Below, piece by piece: positions 1 through 9,928 of a stretch of 64,000 nt of DNA. The translations under genes were made by a program, and so were the position numbers. The stretch comes from Chitinophagaceae bacterium (GTDB taxonomy: Bacteria; Bacteroidota; Bacteroidia; Chitinophagales; Chitinophagaceae), in the NCBI GenBank assembly GCA_022843585.1, contig JALHNJ010000001.1, positions 62,001-126,000 on the forward strand. The letters are read 5' to 3'. The first letter of the stretch is position 1. Every line of letters begins with the position of its first letter. The notes below the pieces were generated by a model that saw nothing but the letters and a program-made list of their open reading frames with translations, was not told where the DNA came from and searched no databases.

Positions 1-1827
1 ATTGCAGCATACATGAATGTTGATCCTGCTATTGTAAGAATTTTATTTGCCATCATCACATTCGGTGGTTTTGGATTAGGCTTTTTAGCTTATTTAATAT
101 TATGGGTTGTGTTGCCACCAAAAGACCTGGAAGGGTTTGCCGGTAAAAGATTATATCGCAATCCGGATGACAAAGTAATTGGTGGTGTAGCAGGTGGACT
201 TGCTGCATACTTTGGTAAAAAAGCAACTAACATCCGGTTGATTTTTGCTGCTCCTATTCTTTTTAGTATCCTGATGGGTATTCTTAATACGGACAACTGG
301 CACAATGATTTTATAGTTGTTCCCAATATTGTATTTGGTTCATTAACGGGTACTTTCATTCTGATTTATGTGGTATTGTGGATGGTGTTGCCTGAAGCTC
401 ACAGCACATACGAAAAAATGGAAATGCGTGGCGAAAAAGTGGATGTGAACAGAATTCGCCAAAATGTAAAAGAAACTACAGCGGGTATTAAAGAAAGAGC
501 TAAAGAATGGAGCGAAGAAGTAAAAGAGTCAGCGCATAACTTTAGTGAAAGGGCAAAAGAATTTGCGAATACAAGAGGTAAAACATTTGCTTCAGATGTA
601 AATGAAACGGTGCGCAGTGGGGGAAGAGGATTAGGTCATGTAATAGGCGTATTATTCAAAGCTTTCTTCTTATTTATTGCAGGTACCATTGCATTTTCAT
701 TATTTGTTGCATTGATTGCATTGCTGTTTGGTGGTATTGCCTGGTGGCCAGTTAATAATTTTTTATGGACCAGTAAGTGGCAGCAAATATATGCCTGGGG
801 TACGTTGATCTTCTTTTTAATAGTACCACTAATTGGATTTATCATCTGGGTGTTCCGTCGTATCACAAGAACAAAATCCCGTAACAATTATTTGGGCTGG
901 ACATTTGGTGCCTTATGGACTGTTGGTTGGGTAGCAGTAATTTTATTAGCATCCAGTGTTACCAAAGATTTCCGTGAATATGAGCATACGGATACTCCAA
1001 TTACGATTACTCAACCTGCAAAAGGTAAAATGATTGTGGCGGTGTCTGCGCCGGAGCTAGAATACACAGGTCGCTTTGGCTGGATGAATGATGGTGGTAG
1101 CACCGGATGGGATTTATCATCAGACACTTTGAAATTATCAACCGTAGAATTTGATGTAAAAGCAAGTGCGGATTCTTTCTATCATGTAACCATGAAGCGA
1201 TACAGTTTTGGCAGATCAGAAACAATAGCATTGGACAGGGCCGAAAAAATTAAATACACCGTTACTTCAAGAGATAGTGTTCTGGATCTGGGAAATGGAT
1301 ATGTTATTGATAAAGACAGCAAATTTCGTGGGCAGCATGTGGAAATAGAAATACAAATTCCGATTGGTAAAAAAATAAGATTTGATGAATCTGTGAACGA
1401 TAAATTAAACCCGGTTAATGTAAGAGTAGAAAGAGGCCGTAGGAGAAACAGGGTTGTTAACTTTGATATTGAAAGTGATTACAGGTCGAATCGCTATCGC
1501 TCAGGTGTTGACTATATAATGGATATGAATGGCCGCCTGAAAGATGAAAATGGAACTGAGGTAAAAGAAGAGGTTGTACCGGATAGTAATTATCGTTATC
1601 CTGGTAATAATACCACACCTGTGAAAGTGGAAAAAAGTGATATTGAAAAGCAAATTGAAATAGAAAAAAAGAAAAGAGAGGAAAGCGATAAAAAAATAAA
1701 GGACCTCGAAGAAGCGCAGAAAAAAACGCAAACCAGTATTAAGAAAACAATCAACAAGGCAAATAACCAAGAAAAAGCATTTGCAAGTGGTCCGTTGCCG
1801 GCTTCTTCATTAGTTCAATGGTTTTAA
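1..1827 (+). CDS. PspC-domain membrane protein, 5' end outside window
   Basis: The frame is open to base 1. The residues before the first ATG at 13 (I-A-A-Y) continue a PspC domain of the form GG-x-AAY-x-N-V-D-P, so the true start lies upstream. The visible part has the end of one PspC domain, then a second complete one (GGVAGGLAAYFG, about residues 55-115 from the ATG) with paired membrane segments. A charged amphipathic stretch rich in K, E and A follows (about 140-200), then three further membrane segments (about 210-320), a beta-rich soluble part, and a Lys/Glu coiled coil near the C-terminus. PspC proteins act in envelope-stress signalling, and the tail resembles the adhesin-like DUF4097 type seen with Bacteroidota PspC proteins. 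That last match is inference. The next gene starts 6 bases downstream, suggesting an operon. Confidence 0.85.
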   Translation: MAAYMNVDPAIVRILFAIITFGGFGLGFLAYLILWVVLPPKDLEGFAGKRLYRNPDDKVIGGVAGGLAAYFGKKATNIRLIFAAPILFSILMGILNTDNWHNDFIVVPNIVFGSLTGTFILIYVVLWMVLPEAHSTYEKMEMRGEKVDVNRIRQNVKETTAGIKERAKEWSEEVKESAHNFSERAKEFANTRGKTFASDVNETVRSGGRGLGHVIGVLFKAFFLFIAGTIAFSLFVALIALLFGGIAWWPVNNFLWTSKWQQIYAWGTLIFFLIVPLIGFIIWVFRRITRTKSRNNYLGWTFGALWTVGWVAVILLASSVTKDFREYEHTDTPITITQPAKGKMIVAVSAPELEYTGRFGWMNDGGSTGWDLSSDTLKLSTVEFDVKASADSFYHVTMKRYSFGRSETIALDRAEKIKYTVTSRDSVLDLGNGYVIDKDSKFRGQHVEIEIQIPIGKKIRFDESVNDKLNPVNVRVERGRRRNRVVNFDIESDYRSNRYRSGVDYIMDMNGRLKDENGTEVKEEVVPDSNYRYPGNNTTPVKVEKSDIEKQIEIEKKKREESDKKIKDLEEAQKKTQTSIKKTINKANNQEKAFASGPLPASSLVQWF

Positions 1828-1833
1828 AAAATA

Positions 1834-2319
1834 GTGATGAAGAAAAATAAATTAGCCTCGCTGGTACTTTTGTTATTAATACTTTCTGCTTTTACAGGAA
1901 AGAAGAATAGTACAAGCCCATCTGATGAAAAGGACGAATTGTACAAAGAGATTGCATATATGGATAGTGTAATGTTTGCTGCCTTTAATGCACATGACCT
2001 GGAAAAAACAAAAGCATTGTTTTCAGAAGACCTGGAGTTCTATCATGATAAGGGCGGCCTGGCAGACTATAAACAAACCATGGAGAATTTTAAAAAGCTA
2101 TTTGATAATAACAAAACTACAGGTCTTAGAAGAGATTTAGTAAAAGGTAGTCTTGAAGTGTATCCCATTAAAGATTATGGAGCTGTTGAAATTTGTTCTC
2201 ATACATTTTGTCATATTGAAAATGGAAAAAATGATTGCGGCACTTTTAAGAATATGATGATCTGGCAAAAAAAGGATGGACAATGGAAAGTAACAAGAGT
2301 GGTTAGTTATGACCACTAA
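1834..2319 (+). CDS. Exported NTF2-like (DUF4440/SnoaL-type) protein
   Basis: A protein of 161 residues with a hydrophobic N-terminal signal segment (LASLVLLLLILSAFTG) and no lipobox cysteine. The mature part has the pattern of a DUF4440/NTF2-like fold: an N-terminal helix with M-D-S-V-M-F-A-A-F-N-A-H-D, the phrase L-F-S-E-D-L-E-F-Y-H-D, and a final strand DGQWKVTRVVSYDH. This fold serves as a small ligand-binding or enzyme pocket and its ligand cannot be read from the sequence. The gene starts 6 bases after the PspC gene and ends just before a strong terminator, so it is probably the last gene of that operon. Two cysteines in CSHTFCH are worth noting but unexplained. Confidence 0.75.
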   Translation: MMKKNKLASLVLLLLILSAFTGKKNSTSPSDEKDELYKEIAYMDSVMFAAFNAHDLEKTKALFSEDLEFYHDKGGLADYKQTMENFKKLFDNNKTTGLRRDLVKGSLEVYPIKDYGAVEICSHTFCHIENGKNDCGTFKNMMIWQKKDGQWKVTRVVSYDH

Positions 2320-2358
2320 TACATAGGTTGAAGTCCCGGCAATAGAGCCGGGTATAAC

Positions 2359-2390
2359 GATGGCCCTCTTAAGGGCCATCTTGTTTTTGT
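2359..2390 (+). terminator. Rho-independent terminator after the PspC operon
   Basis: A perfect 9-bp stem, GATGGCCCT paired with AGGGCCATC around a CTTA loop (2359-2380), is followed by a T-rich run (ttgttttt). It lies 40 bases after the NTF2-like gene and faces the convergent protease gene. Confidence 0.85.
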
Positions 2391-2396
2391 GGTTTG

Positions 2397-3314
2397 CTAA
2401 TTTGGAACTTCTACTACGGTCCAGTTTTTAGTTCGCCTGTTCCAGAGAATACAGTAATCTTTTCCATGCAATAGTTTATAAACCCGGTGGCCATTATAAT
2501 AAGGTAGTTTAAGCCAGCCATGTTGATATACTTCAAATTTAAAAACAAAAGCATTTCCGCTTTTGATCGTTGCCGGGATATAACTTTTTCCGTCATCGCT
2601 TAGCATCACCGTTTCATCTTTTACACTTTGTATCGTCAGGCTTATCCAGCTTGCATCATCTGCAGGAGTAGTAGGCGTTGGGTTGGTAGGTGGTTTTGGA
2701 GGGTTGTTGGTAGGATTTGGCGTCGTCGTCGCAGTTGTAGGTGTTGTGTTAGTATTTTTTGCTGCGTTCCATCCCCTGGTAATAGCATCTACCCTGTCTT
2801 TTTTTGCCGGGTGCGTACTACTTCCTCTGTCTGTTGCTATAGCACTAATAGCTGCAATCGATTCATTAAGACCGGCACCCAGCTTTTGCATTACATAACC
2901 GGAAAAAGCGTCAGCTTCAATTTCTTTTGGCGGTGTGCTGCCGCTACTGCTTACTACATGATTATAATAATGATGCCCCATTTCATGCGCCAGTATACTG
3001 ATAGAAGCCCATTTGGTAGAAGTGTATGCATCAATATCCTCTAAAAAATTATTATCATAAATGATCCAGCGTCCCCGGTTGATGATGGTGGCATAGGCAT
3101 TACGAATACCATTTTGTTCTCTGATGCTAAAATTTTCTTTCCACTGAATAGTGTCGAGCATGTTTTCCAAAATTTCTTTGGCCTCATATACCGATGCAAA
3201 ATTGGATTTAAGTATTTGCCGGGGCGGCACCTTAAAACCACAACCGGTAATTTTTTGTGCGTTAGTAATAATAGCGGCTATTAAAAAAAACGAAATCACT
3301 ACAATTCTTTTCAT
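2397..3314 (-). CDS. Secreted M48-like zinc metallopeptidase
   Basis: 305 residues with a signal peptide ending around T-N-A-Q (residue 20). A zincin motif HEMGHH lies at residues 110-115 and a downstream E-I-E-A-D at 131-135 supplies the likely third zinc ligand, as in the M48/peptidase-like metalloproteases. A Pro/Thr/Asn-rich linker (about 190-222) joins this catalytic part to a C-terminal beta domain of about 80 residues (W-I-S-L-T-I-Q-S-V ...), which may bind a substrate or the cell surface. The protein lacks the multiple membrane helices of HtpX or Ste24. The gene is convergent with the PspC operon and has its own promoter region. Its substrate is unknown. Confidence 0.8.
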   Translation of the reverse strand: MKRIVVISFFLIAAIITNAQKITGCGFKVPPRQILKSNFASVYEAKEILENMLDTIQWKENFSIREQNGIRNAYATIINRGRWIIYDNNFLEDIDAYTSTKWASISILAHEMGHHYYNHVVSSSGSTPPKEIEADAFSGYVMQKLGAGLNESIAAISAIATDRGSSTHPAKKDRVDAITRGWNAAKNTNTTPTTATTTPNPTNNPPKPPTNPTPTTPADDASWISLTIQSVKDETVMLSDDGKSYIPATIKSGNAFVFKFEVYQHGWLKLPYYNGHRVYKLLHGKDYCILWNRRTKNWTVVEVPN

Positions 3315-3403
3315 CGGGGATTATTTTCTATAAATGTAAAGATTTCAAACAGAACAAAATTTCTTTTACCGAAGCGGTGTAGTAAGGGTATAAGCATTTT
3401 GTC

Positions 3404-3411
3404 TACATTTG
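3404..3411 (+). promoter_or_regulatory. Bacteroidota -7 promoter element of gcvT
   Basis: TACATTTG matches the TAnnTTTG consensus of Bacteroidota promoters, 18 bases before the gcvT ATG at 3430. No clear TTTG box is seen 19 bp upstream. An alternative TTG start at 3409 would fall inside this element, which argues against it. Confidence 0.55.
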
Positions 3412-3429
3412 CTCACAATTTTGCTACAT

Positions 3430-4515
3430 ATGAATAACACTCCGTTTACAGATAAACACATTGCTCTCGGCGCTAAAATGGCCGAGTTTGCCGGATACAA
3501 TATGCCCATTTCCTATACCGGAATAAATGATGAACATGCAGCAGTTAGAAAAAATGCAGGTGTATTTGATGTGAGCCATATGGGAGAATTTATATTAAAA
3601 GGAGAAGGCGCATTAGATCTGATCCAGCGGGTTACCAGTAATGATGCAGCTAAACTAAAAAAAGGACAAGCCCAGTACAGCTGCCTGCCAAATGAAGAAG
3701 GTGGGATTGTAGACGACCTCCTGGTGTATTGTATTGCAGAAAACAAAGTATACATGCTGGTGGTGAATGCTTCCAACATTGAAAAAGACTGGAACTGGAT
3801 TCAAAAATTTAATACCAACGATGTAGAGATGCATAACATCTCTGATAAAACTTGTTTGCTGGCTATACAAGGCCCCAATGCGACAAAAATTTTGCAACCA
3901 CTCACCGATATTGATGTACTAAATCTTAAATATTACACTTTCGAAAAAGGAATATTTGCAGGTGTTGAAAATGTATTGGTAAGTGCAACGGGATACACGG
4001 GAGCCGGTGGTGTTGAAATTTATTTTGAGGACAAAGACGGCGCTGCTGATAAAATTTGGGAAGCCATTTTTGCTGCTGGTGGTCCGCAAGGATTAAAACC
4101 CGTAGGGCTTGGAGCAAGAGATACATTACGATTAGAAATGGGCTTCTGTTTATATGGTAATGATATTGATGATACCACATCGCCTTTAGAAGCAGGCCTT
4201 GGTTGGATTACTAAATTCACCAAAGATTTTACTTCCAAAGAAATATTTGCTAAACAAAAAGCTGATGGATTGGAAAGAAAGCTAGTAGGGTTTGAAATGA
4301 TAGAAAAAGGTATTCCACGTCAGGGCTATGAGATCAAAGATTTTACCGGAGCCACCATCGGAAATGTAACTTCAGGCACACAATCTCCAAGTCTCGGCAA
4401 AGCTATTGGCATGGGGTATGTACGAACAAACTTTGCTGCTCTTGATACGAACATTTACATTAAAGTGAGAGATAAATTGCTTCAGGCAAAAGTGGCAAAA
4501 ATTCCTTTTTCATAA
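3430..4515 (+). CDS. gcvT: Aminomethyltransferase, glycine cleavage system T protein
   Basis: 361 residues from the ATG at 3430, the usual length for GcvT. It transfers the aminomethyl group from lipoyl-H protein to tetrahydrofolate in glycine cleavage, in the cytosol. Family signatures are clear: an N-terminal [12 protein letters not shown], the phrase [10 protein letters not shown], the folate-binding region [35 protein letters not shown], and a C-terminal barrel with [12 protein letters not shown]. The upstream in-frame TTG is rejected because it lies in the promoter. It stands alone here, with no gcvH or gcvP nearby, which is common in Bacteroidota. Confidence 0.95.
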   Translation: MNNTPFTDKHIALGAKMAEFAGYNMPISYTGINDEHAAVRKNAGVFDVSHMGEFILKGEGALDLIQRVTSNDAAKLKKGQAQYSCLPNEEGGIVDDLLVYCIAENKVYMLVVNASNIEKDWNWIQKFNTNDVEMHNISDKTCLLAIQGPNATKILQPLTDIDVLNLKYYTFEKGIFAGVENVLVSATGYTGAGGVEIYFEDKDGAADKIWEAIFAAGGPQGLKPVGLGARDTLRLEMGFCLYGNDIDDTTSPLEAGLGWITKFTKDFTSKEIFAKQKADGLERKLVGFEMIEKGIPRQGYEIKDFTGATIGNVTSGTQSPSLGKAIGMGYVRTNFAALDTNIYIKVRDKLLQAKVAKIPFS

Positions 4516-4584
4516 AAATAAAGAAGCGGTAAGATTTTTGTGTTGTAGTTCGTACTTTTTACATCGTTGTTCAAACTTGCCTCA

Positions 4585-5061
4585 ATGCCAACTATTCACC
4601 TTACTACATTTATTGCTGCTCCTGCTGATGTAGTCTTCGATCTGAGCCGCCATATTGGTTTGCACAAACAATCTATGAGTGCATATAAGGAAGAAGCTGT
4701 GGCCGGAACAAGATTTGGATTGATTGAAAAAGACGAGACCGTAACCTGGCAAGCTAAACATCTTTTTAAAAACCGGTTGCTTCGTGTAAAAATTTCGGAA
4801 ATGAAAAAACCGGAAATGTTTGTTGATGAACAAGCGGCAGGCGATTTTAAAATGATGAAACATGAGCACTACTTCAAGCCTTGCGATAATGGCACTATCC
4901 TGATCGACCTTTTTCATTTTGAATCGCCCTATGGTATGATTGGACGCTGGTTCAATAGTCTTTACTTTACCAAATACTTGCGCCGCCTGTTGGAGCAAAG
5001 GAATAATACTATTAAAGAGTACGCAGAAACAGATAAATGGAAAAAGCTGTTAATTCAATAA
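4585..5061 (+). CDS. SRPBCC-family protein
   Basis: 158 residues from ATG 4585. An in-frame TTG six codons earlier is possible but less likely. The start M-P-T-I-H-L-T-T-F-I-A-A-P-A-D-V-V-F-D is the first strand and helix of the SRPBCC (START-like, polyketide-cyclase/CoxG type) ligand-binding fold, and the end W-F-N-S-L-Y-F-T-K-Y-L-R-R-L-L is its long C-terminal helix. Such proteins hold hydrophobic ligands in a cavity and the ligand is not predictable here. It lies between gcvT and comB on the same strand. Confidence 0.75.
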   Translation: MPTIHLTTFIAAPADVVFDLSRHIGLHKQSMSAYKEEAVAGTRFGLIEKDETVTWQAKHLFKNRLLRVKISEMKKPEMFVDEQAAGDFKMMKHEHYFKPCDNGTILIDLFHFESPYGMIGRWFNSLYFTKYLRRLLEQRNNTIKEYAETDKWKKLLIQ

Positions 5062-5090
5062 CAAGCTACACTTCTTAATTTCTCTTCCTT

Positions 5091-5098
5091 TATTTTTG
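5091..5098 (+). promoter_or_regulatory. Bacteroidota -7 promoter element of comB
   Basis: TATTTTTG fits TAnnTTTG and ends 13 bases before the comB ATG at 5112, so the predicted leader would be under 10 nt. Confidence 0.4.
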
Positions 5099-5111
5099 TG
5101 TTTTACCTACT

Positions 5112-5837
5112 ATGACCAATAAGCCAACTCTTAATACATCGCTATCTCCCGCCTTATTACATTTATACGACCTCAGCAATAGTGTTGTAGTAATAATTGA
5201 TGTATTCCGGGCTACATCCACCATAGCCTCTGTATTATACAATGGCGCAAAATGTGTGATACCGGTTGATTCTGTTCCCAAAGCGATTGATATCAGCAAA
5301 AGCATTGGTGGTATTGCAGCGGGAGAAAGGGATGGAATGATAGCAGAAGGATTACAACACGGTAATTCTCCATTAGAATATACAAGAGAGTTTATTGAAA
5401 ATAAAACATTGGTATTAACTACCACCAATGGTACAAGATTATTACAAATGGCATTGGATAAAAATGCTGACACTATTATTTCAGGTTCGTTTCCTAACCT
5501 CTCAGCTGTTTGTGATTTTTTGGTAAAGGAAAACAAAAATGTAGTGCTGGGTTGCGCCGGTTGGAAAGACCGATTCAATTTAGAAGATACATTGTTTGCA
5601 GGTGCAGTTATTAACCGCATCGCCAAACACTTTACTATTCATTGCGATAGTTCATTGATGGCCGAAACAATGTACTTGAAGAATAAAAATAAAATGATGG
5701 ATTTTGCACCAAAGCTTACACATTATCATCGCCTGGTAGAAAGATTTGGTTTGATTGATGATATTAAATATTGTCTTACTCCTGACCTGGCAAATGTGTT
5801 ACCATTGTATATGGATGGGAAGCTGGTTGCGAAATAA
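5112..5837 (+). CDS. comB: Probable 2-phosphosulfolactate phosphatase (ComB family)
   Basis: 241 residues, normal for the ComB family. These Mg-dependent phosphatases were defined in coenzyme M biosynthesis, where they convert 2-phosphosulfolactate to sulfolactate. In Bacteroidota they are thought to serve sulfonolipid or sulfolactate metabolism, though the in vivo role is unsettled. Signatures: V-V-V-I-I-D-V-F-R-A-T-S-T-I near the N-terminus (acidic metal ligand), GGIAAGERDGM, L-T-T-T-N-G-T-R-L-L and GCAGWKDRFNLEDTLFAG. No other coenzyme M or sulfonate gene is adjacent, so the pathway cannot be inferred from context. Confidence 0.85.
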   Translation: MTNKPTLNTSLSPALLHLYDLSNSVVVIIDVFRATSTIASVLYNGAKCVIPVDSVPKAIDISKSIGGIAAGERDGMIAEGLQHGNSPLEYTREFIENKTLVLTTTNGTRLLQMALDKNADTIISGSFPNLSAVCDFLVKENKNVVLGCAGWKDRFNLEDTLFAGAVINRIAKHFTIHCDSSLMAETMYLKNKNKMMDFAPKLTHYHRLVERFGLIDDIKYCLTPDLANVLPLYMDGKLVAK

Positions 5838-5934
5838 AAACTTACTAAGATAATCCATTTTACCCGTACTAATTCCCAATAAAATTTATTTTTTATTTAC
5901 CTCTTTTTACGAGGAAATCCGCTGCACATTCTTT

Positions 5935-5942
5935 TACATTTG
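5935..5942 (+). promoter_or_regulatory. Bacteroidota -7 promoter element of the SNF2 helicase gene
   Basis: TACATTTG matches TAnnTTTG, 54 bases before ATG 5997. The same octamer precedes gcvT. No clean -33 TTTG box is seen. Confidence 0.45.
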
Positions 5943-5996
5943 CCGATTAACCTTTTTTGAACCGGGGTTTAGAATAATAAATTTTGGAATTTTTCT

Positions 5997-8900
5997 ATGG
6001 CATTACCGCACCTTATTAAGTATGTATATACTCATGGAACTGATGAAGTAATTCGCAGGGGAAAGAAAATACATGCAATCGGATTTGTTGAATTAGTAGA
6101 GTACGATGATCTTTTTGGATCTGCTGTCTTCCGGGTAAAAGATGATAGCTACGCTACTTACTATAAAGTGTACATTCAAAAATTTAAAGACCCAAAGGCA
6201 ACATCACTTCGTTGTGCATGCCCTTATAATTTGGGAGATATTTGCCGCCATGAAGCTGCTGCATTATTTCAGTTGCAGGAAATGATTGACCGAGGCCATT
6301 TGCAAGCAGAGTCAGTGAAGTACGACCAGCGGCATACGGTTGCTAAAATGAAAACCATTGATCTAAAAACATTGCGTCTTCTTTCATCACCCGAAACATT
6401 GGAAGAAGCAGAAGTTTTTTTGCGCACCAACAAAGCCATAATTGATTTTGCAGAGAATGAAACGGTAAAAGCAACCGTAAAGCTGGAGGGTAAAGAATAC
6501 AAAGTTATCATCCGCAAGAACGAAGAAAAGAACTTTGATACCAGTTGCGATTATGAAGATGAAAATCATCCGCTTGGTCTTCCTAAAATAATTGTGTTAT
6601 TGCAATTGCTGAATAAACACGGGGCTAATTATTTCGAAAGCATCCGCAATTGGGATAAAGAAAAAAACAAACTACTCGAAGCATATGGTTATTCATTAAG
6701 CGATGATCTAAAGGGAAAGTTTGAGTTTGCCTATAAAGACGGAAAACCGTTTTTGAGAGTACTGGATTCCAATATAAAAAGAGTAGCAACGGTAGCAGCA
6801 GTGCCAAAACCTGTTTTGCTGCCAATGAAAGAAAAAGAAATAACAGCAGTACCACAGGTTGTAGAGGACACGGTAACATTGCCTTCACAACGACTGGGTG
6901 TTGTTTTCAATTTTAATAAAAAAAATTATCCACAGTTTACTGTTGATGTTGTAATTGGCGAGCCAAATGAAAGCAACGATGCATTTGCAGGAACAGTAGA
7001 AAAGTTAGACATCAGCCGCTATGTAAATGCAGATAATTTGTCAGAAGCAGATAGAGAATTGCTAACCATGCTTCGTAAGCTACAAGAATCTGAAATTAAT
7101 AAATACGTAAGCCGCAACTCTCCTTTCTCCGGCATTTGGGAAAATATAATTCATCACGAAGATGATGATCTGCCGGAAGAGACAAAAGAATTGGTAGCAG
7201 AATATTTGCTGCCTAAACTGAAAAAAATATTTATTGAAACATCAGGTAGTCCATTTGTTTTTTTATTACCCGATAAAAAGCCATTCAAAACAAATAACCT
7301 GGAGCCACTACAATTGCAGGCAGAAGAAGCCAAACCGCATTTTATCATTAAGAAAAATTCGCATTATACTATTCAATGCCGGGTAAAAACCGGTCCGCTT
7401 GAGTTTGACCTGGGCGATAATGAAGCTAACACACCATTATTCTTTTTATACAACAACCAGGCGCATTTGTGGAGAAACAATGAAGTAATCCACCTGGCAG
7501 AAAAATTTTTACCAACCGGTAAGATGAGTGTGTCTGCTGAAGAATGGAATAAAACATTGAATGAATTTATTATGCCGCTGGCGAAAGAACATAAAGTGGA
7601 TTTTGATAAATCGCTGGTGCAGGAAATTAAAGATGGTAACCCGGAAGTGAAATTATTCCTGATGGAAAAAGGTGAGTATCTTGTTTTTCAACCTTCTTTT
7701 TCTTACAAAGGATATGAAACAAGAACAAGAGACCGGGATGAAATGATAGTGCCGCAGGGTGACAAGGTGTTGGTGGTGCATCGCAACAGGGAAAAAGAAG
7801 GAGAGTTTATTCAGAAATTACAAAACCTGCATTCGAGTTTTGCATACAATGAAGATTCCGGAACCCTGGCATTAAAAGGAGCAGATGTATTGAAAAACAA
7901 CTGGTTCTTTTTATTTGTAGATGCCATGAAGGAAATGAAAACACCGGTGTTTGGATTTGAAGCGTTAAAGAATTTCCGTTTCAATACAGCTAAGCCACAA
8001 ACAAAAATTTTCATTAGCAGCAATACCGATTGGTTTGATGCAAAAGTGGATATTCTGTTTGGCGACCAACAGGTAACAGTGGCCGAAGTAAAAAGAGCAT
8101 TGGCCAATAAGCAACAGTTTGTACAACTGAATGATGGTACACTGGGAATATTACCCGAAGAGTGGTTAAAAAAATATTCGCTGCTTTTTAGAGTAGGAGA
8201 AGGCAAAACAGATTCACTAAAACTGTCCCGCTATCATTTAAGTGTAGTAGATGAACTGTATGAAACAAGAGATGAAGAAGAACTGATCGTACAACTAGAG
8301 GAGAAATATCAAACCCTTCGGGAATTTAATAAGATAAACGAGATCGATCCCTCCTATCATTTAAAAATGATTTTGCGACCTTACCAGGTGGCTGGTTTTC
8401 AATGGTTGAATTATTTAAAAGATATTAATTGGGGCGGAATATTGGCTGATGATATGGGATTGGGTAAAACAGTGCAAGCTCTATCTTTTATGGAACATTT
8501 TAAAAAAGAAAAAGGAACACTCAAAGCATTAGTAGTTTGCCCAACCACTTTGATTTATAACTGGGAGAATGAGATAAAAAAATTCACTCCTACACTAACC
8601 TATAAAATTCACCATGGCGGCACAAGAACCAGAACAAAAGAAGAATTGACCGACCATGATGTTACCATTACTACCTATGGCACATTGCGCAGCGATATAA
8701 AACTGCTAATGAGTGTGGATCTTGATTATGTGATTTTAGATGAAAGCCAGGCCATTAAAAATCCGGCAAGTAAAGTAACCAAAGCTGCATCATTACTGAA
8801 TGCAAAGCACCGTCTTTGTATGAGTGGTACGCCATTGCAGAATAATACGTTTGACATTTTTGCGCAGATGAATTTCTTAAATCCCGGCATGCTGGGTACG

Positions 8901-9761
8901 ATGGAATTTTTCCGGCAGGAGTTTGCCATACCTATTGATAAGTTTGGCGAGCAGGACAGAAAAGATCATCTCAAAAAAATTCTCTATCCATTTATATTAC
9001 GACGAACAAAAGAACAAGTAGCAAAAGACCTTCCTGAAAAACAGGAAATGATATTATTCTGCGAAATGGAAGATGAGCAGCGCAATATTTATGATGCCTA
9101 CAGAAATGATTTCCGCAACCAGATATTGGGCACTATTGAAACGCAGGGAATTCAAAAATCACAGTTAACTATCTTACAAGGATTGATGAAGCTGCGCCAG
9201 ATTTGTGATTCGCCTGCAATATTAAATGAACAGGAGAAATTTGAAAATCATTCAATCAAATTAGATGAACTGGCCAGAGAGATAACCGAGAACATCGGTA
9301 ATCATAAAGCCCTCATCTTCTCCCAGTTTCTCGGCATGCTTGCATTGATAAGGGCTAAGCTGGAAGAGTTGGGGGTGAAGTATGAATATTTTGATGGAAG
9401 TACATCGGCACCGGATAGAGAAAAAGCAATACAAAGTTTTCAAAACAATGATGAAGTAAGAGTGTTCCTGATTTCCTTAAAAGCCGGTGGTGTTGGCTTG
9501 AACCTTACTGCGGCTGACTATGTATATATTGTTGATCCCTGGTGGAACCCGGCAGTAGAGCAACAGGCCATTGACCGAACACACCGTATCGGGCAAACAA
9601 AAAACATTTTTGCCTACCGCATGATCTGTAAAGACACGATAGAAGATAAAATATTGCAACTACAGGAAAAGAAAAGAGCATTGGCGAAAGACATCATATC
9701 CGATGATGCCACTTTTGTAAAATCGTTGACGAGGGAGGATGTGGAGTATTTGTTTAGTTAA
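5997..9761 (+). CDS. SWIM zinc-finger SNF2-family ATPase/helicase
   Basis: 1254 residues. The N-terminus has a SWIM zinc finger, LRCACPYNLGDICRHEAAAL (about 71-90, ligands C-x-C-x8-C-x-H). A long middle region (about 100-780) has no motif I recognise. The SNF2 core follows: motif I DDMGLGKT (about 817), motif II DESQ (about 913), S-G-T-P-L-Q-N-N, the helicase C-domain SQFLGMLALIRAKLEELG, and the motif VI region A-I-D-R-T-H-R-I-G-Q-T. Bacterial SNF2 proteins of this size translocate on double-stranded DNA and often remodel RNA polymerase or DNA-bound proteins. The SWIM domain suggests DNA or protein binding. The protein appears intact and is monocistronic, and DESQ replaces the more usual DEAQ/DEAH. 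Confidence 0.92.
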   Translation: MALPHLIKYVYTHGTDEVIRRGKKIHAIGFVELVEYDDLFGSAVFRVKDDSYATYYKVYIQKFKDPKATSLRCACPYNLGDICRHEAAALFQLQEMIDRGHLQAESVKYDQRHTVAKMKTIDLKTLRLLSSPETLEEAEVFLRTNKAIIDFAENETVKATVKLEGKEYKVIIRKNEEKNFDTSCDYEDENHPLGLPKIIVLLQLLNKHGANYFESIRNWDKEKNKLLEAYGYSLSDDLKGKFEFAYKDGKPFLRVLDSNIKRVATVAAVPKPVLLPMKEKEITAVPQVVEDTVTLPSQRLGVVFNFNKKNYPQFTVDVVIGEPNESNDAFAGTVEKLDISRYVNADNLSEADRELLTMLRKLQESEINKYVSRNSPFSGIWENIIHHEDDDLPEETKELVAEYLLPKLKKIFIETSGSPFVFLLPDKKPFKTNNLEPLQLQAEEAKPHFIIKKNSHYTIQCRVKTGPLEFDLGDNEANTPLFFLYNNQAHLWRNNEVIHLAEKFLPTGKMSVSAEEWNKTLNEFIMPLAKEHKVDFDKSLVQEIKDGNPEVKLFLMEKGEYLVFQPSFSYKGYETRTRDRDEMIVPQGDKVLVVHRNREKEGEFIQKLQNLHSSFAYNEDSGTLALKGADVLKNNWFFLFVDAMKEMKTPVFGFEALKNFRFNTAKPQTKIFISSNTDWFDAKVDILFGDQQVTVAEVKRALANKQQFVQLNDGTLGILPEEWLKKYSLLFRVGEGKTDSLKLSRYHLSVVDELYETRDEEELIVQLEEKYQTLREFNKINEIDPSYHLKMILRPYQVAGFQWLNYLKDINWGGILADDMGLGKTVQALSFMEHFKKEKGTLKALVVCPTTLIYNWENEIKKFTPTLTYKIHHGGTRTRTKEELTDHDVTITTYGTLRSDIKLLMSVDLDYVILDESQAIKNPASKVTKAASLLNAKHRLCMSGTPLQNNTFDIFAQMNFLNPGMLGTMEFFRQEFAIPIDKFGEQDRKDHLKKILYPFILRRTKEQVAKDLPEKQEMILFCEMEDEQRNIYDAYRNDFRNQILGTIETQGIQKSQLTILQGLMKLRQICDSPAILNEQEKFENHSIKLDELAREITENIGNHKALIFSQFLGMLALIRAKLEELGVKYEYFDGSTSAPDREKAIQSFQNNDEVRVFLISLKAGGVGLNLTAADYVYIVDPWWNPAVEQQAIDRTHRIGQTKNIFAYRMICKDTIEDKILQLQEKKRALAKDIISDDATFVKSLTREDVEYLFS

Positions 9762-9901
9762 GCAAATAAATTACGTTCAAATCAGTAACCCGGAGCTTCT
9801 TTTTCCCGGTCATTAATGCCGTTTATCGGCTATAAAAGCAATTCATCGGGTTTTTGCCAAAATATACCCTATTCCCGAAGGTTGTTCTGCCTTATTACGT
9901 C

Positions 9902-9909
9902 TATTTTCG
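9902..9909 (+). promoter_or_regulatory. Putative -7 element of the first outer-membrane barrel gene
   Basis: TATTTTCG, a near match to TAnnTTTG, lies 19 bases before ATG 9929. An identical octamer at identical spacing precedes the paralogue at 13929. Confidence 0.45.
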
Positions 9910-9928
9910 TACACTACACAAACCATTT

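Noticed and set aside
3409-3429. TTG start of gcvT seven codons upstream of the ATG
   Set aside because: It lies within the TACATTTG promoter element and adds residues not seen in the family.
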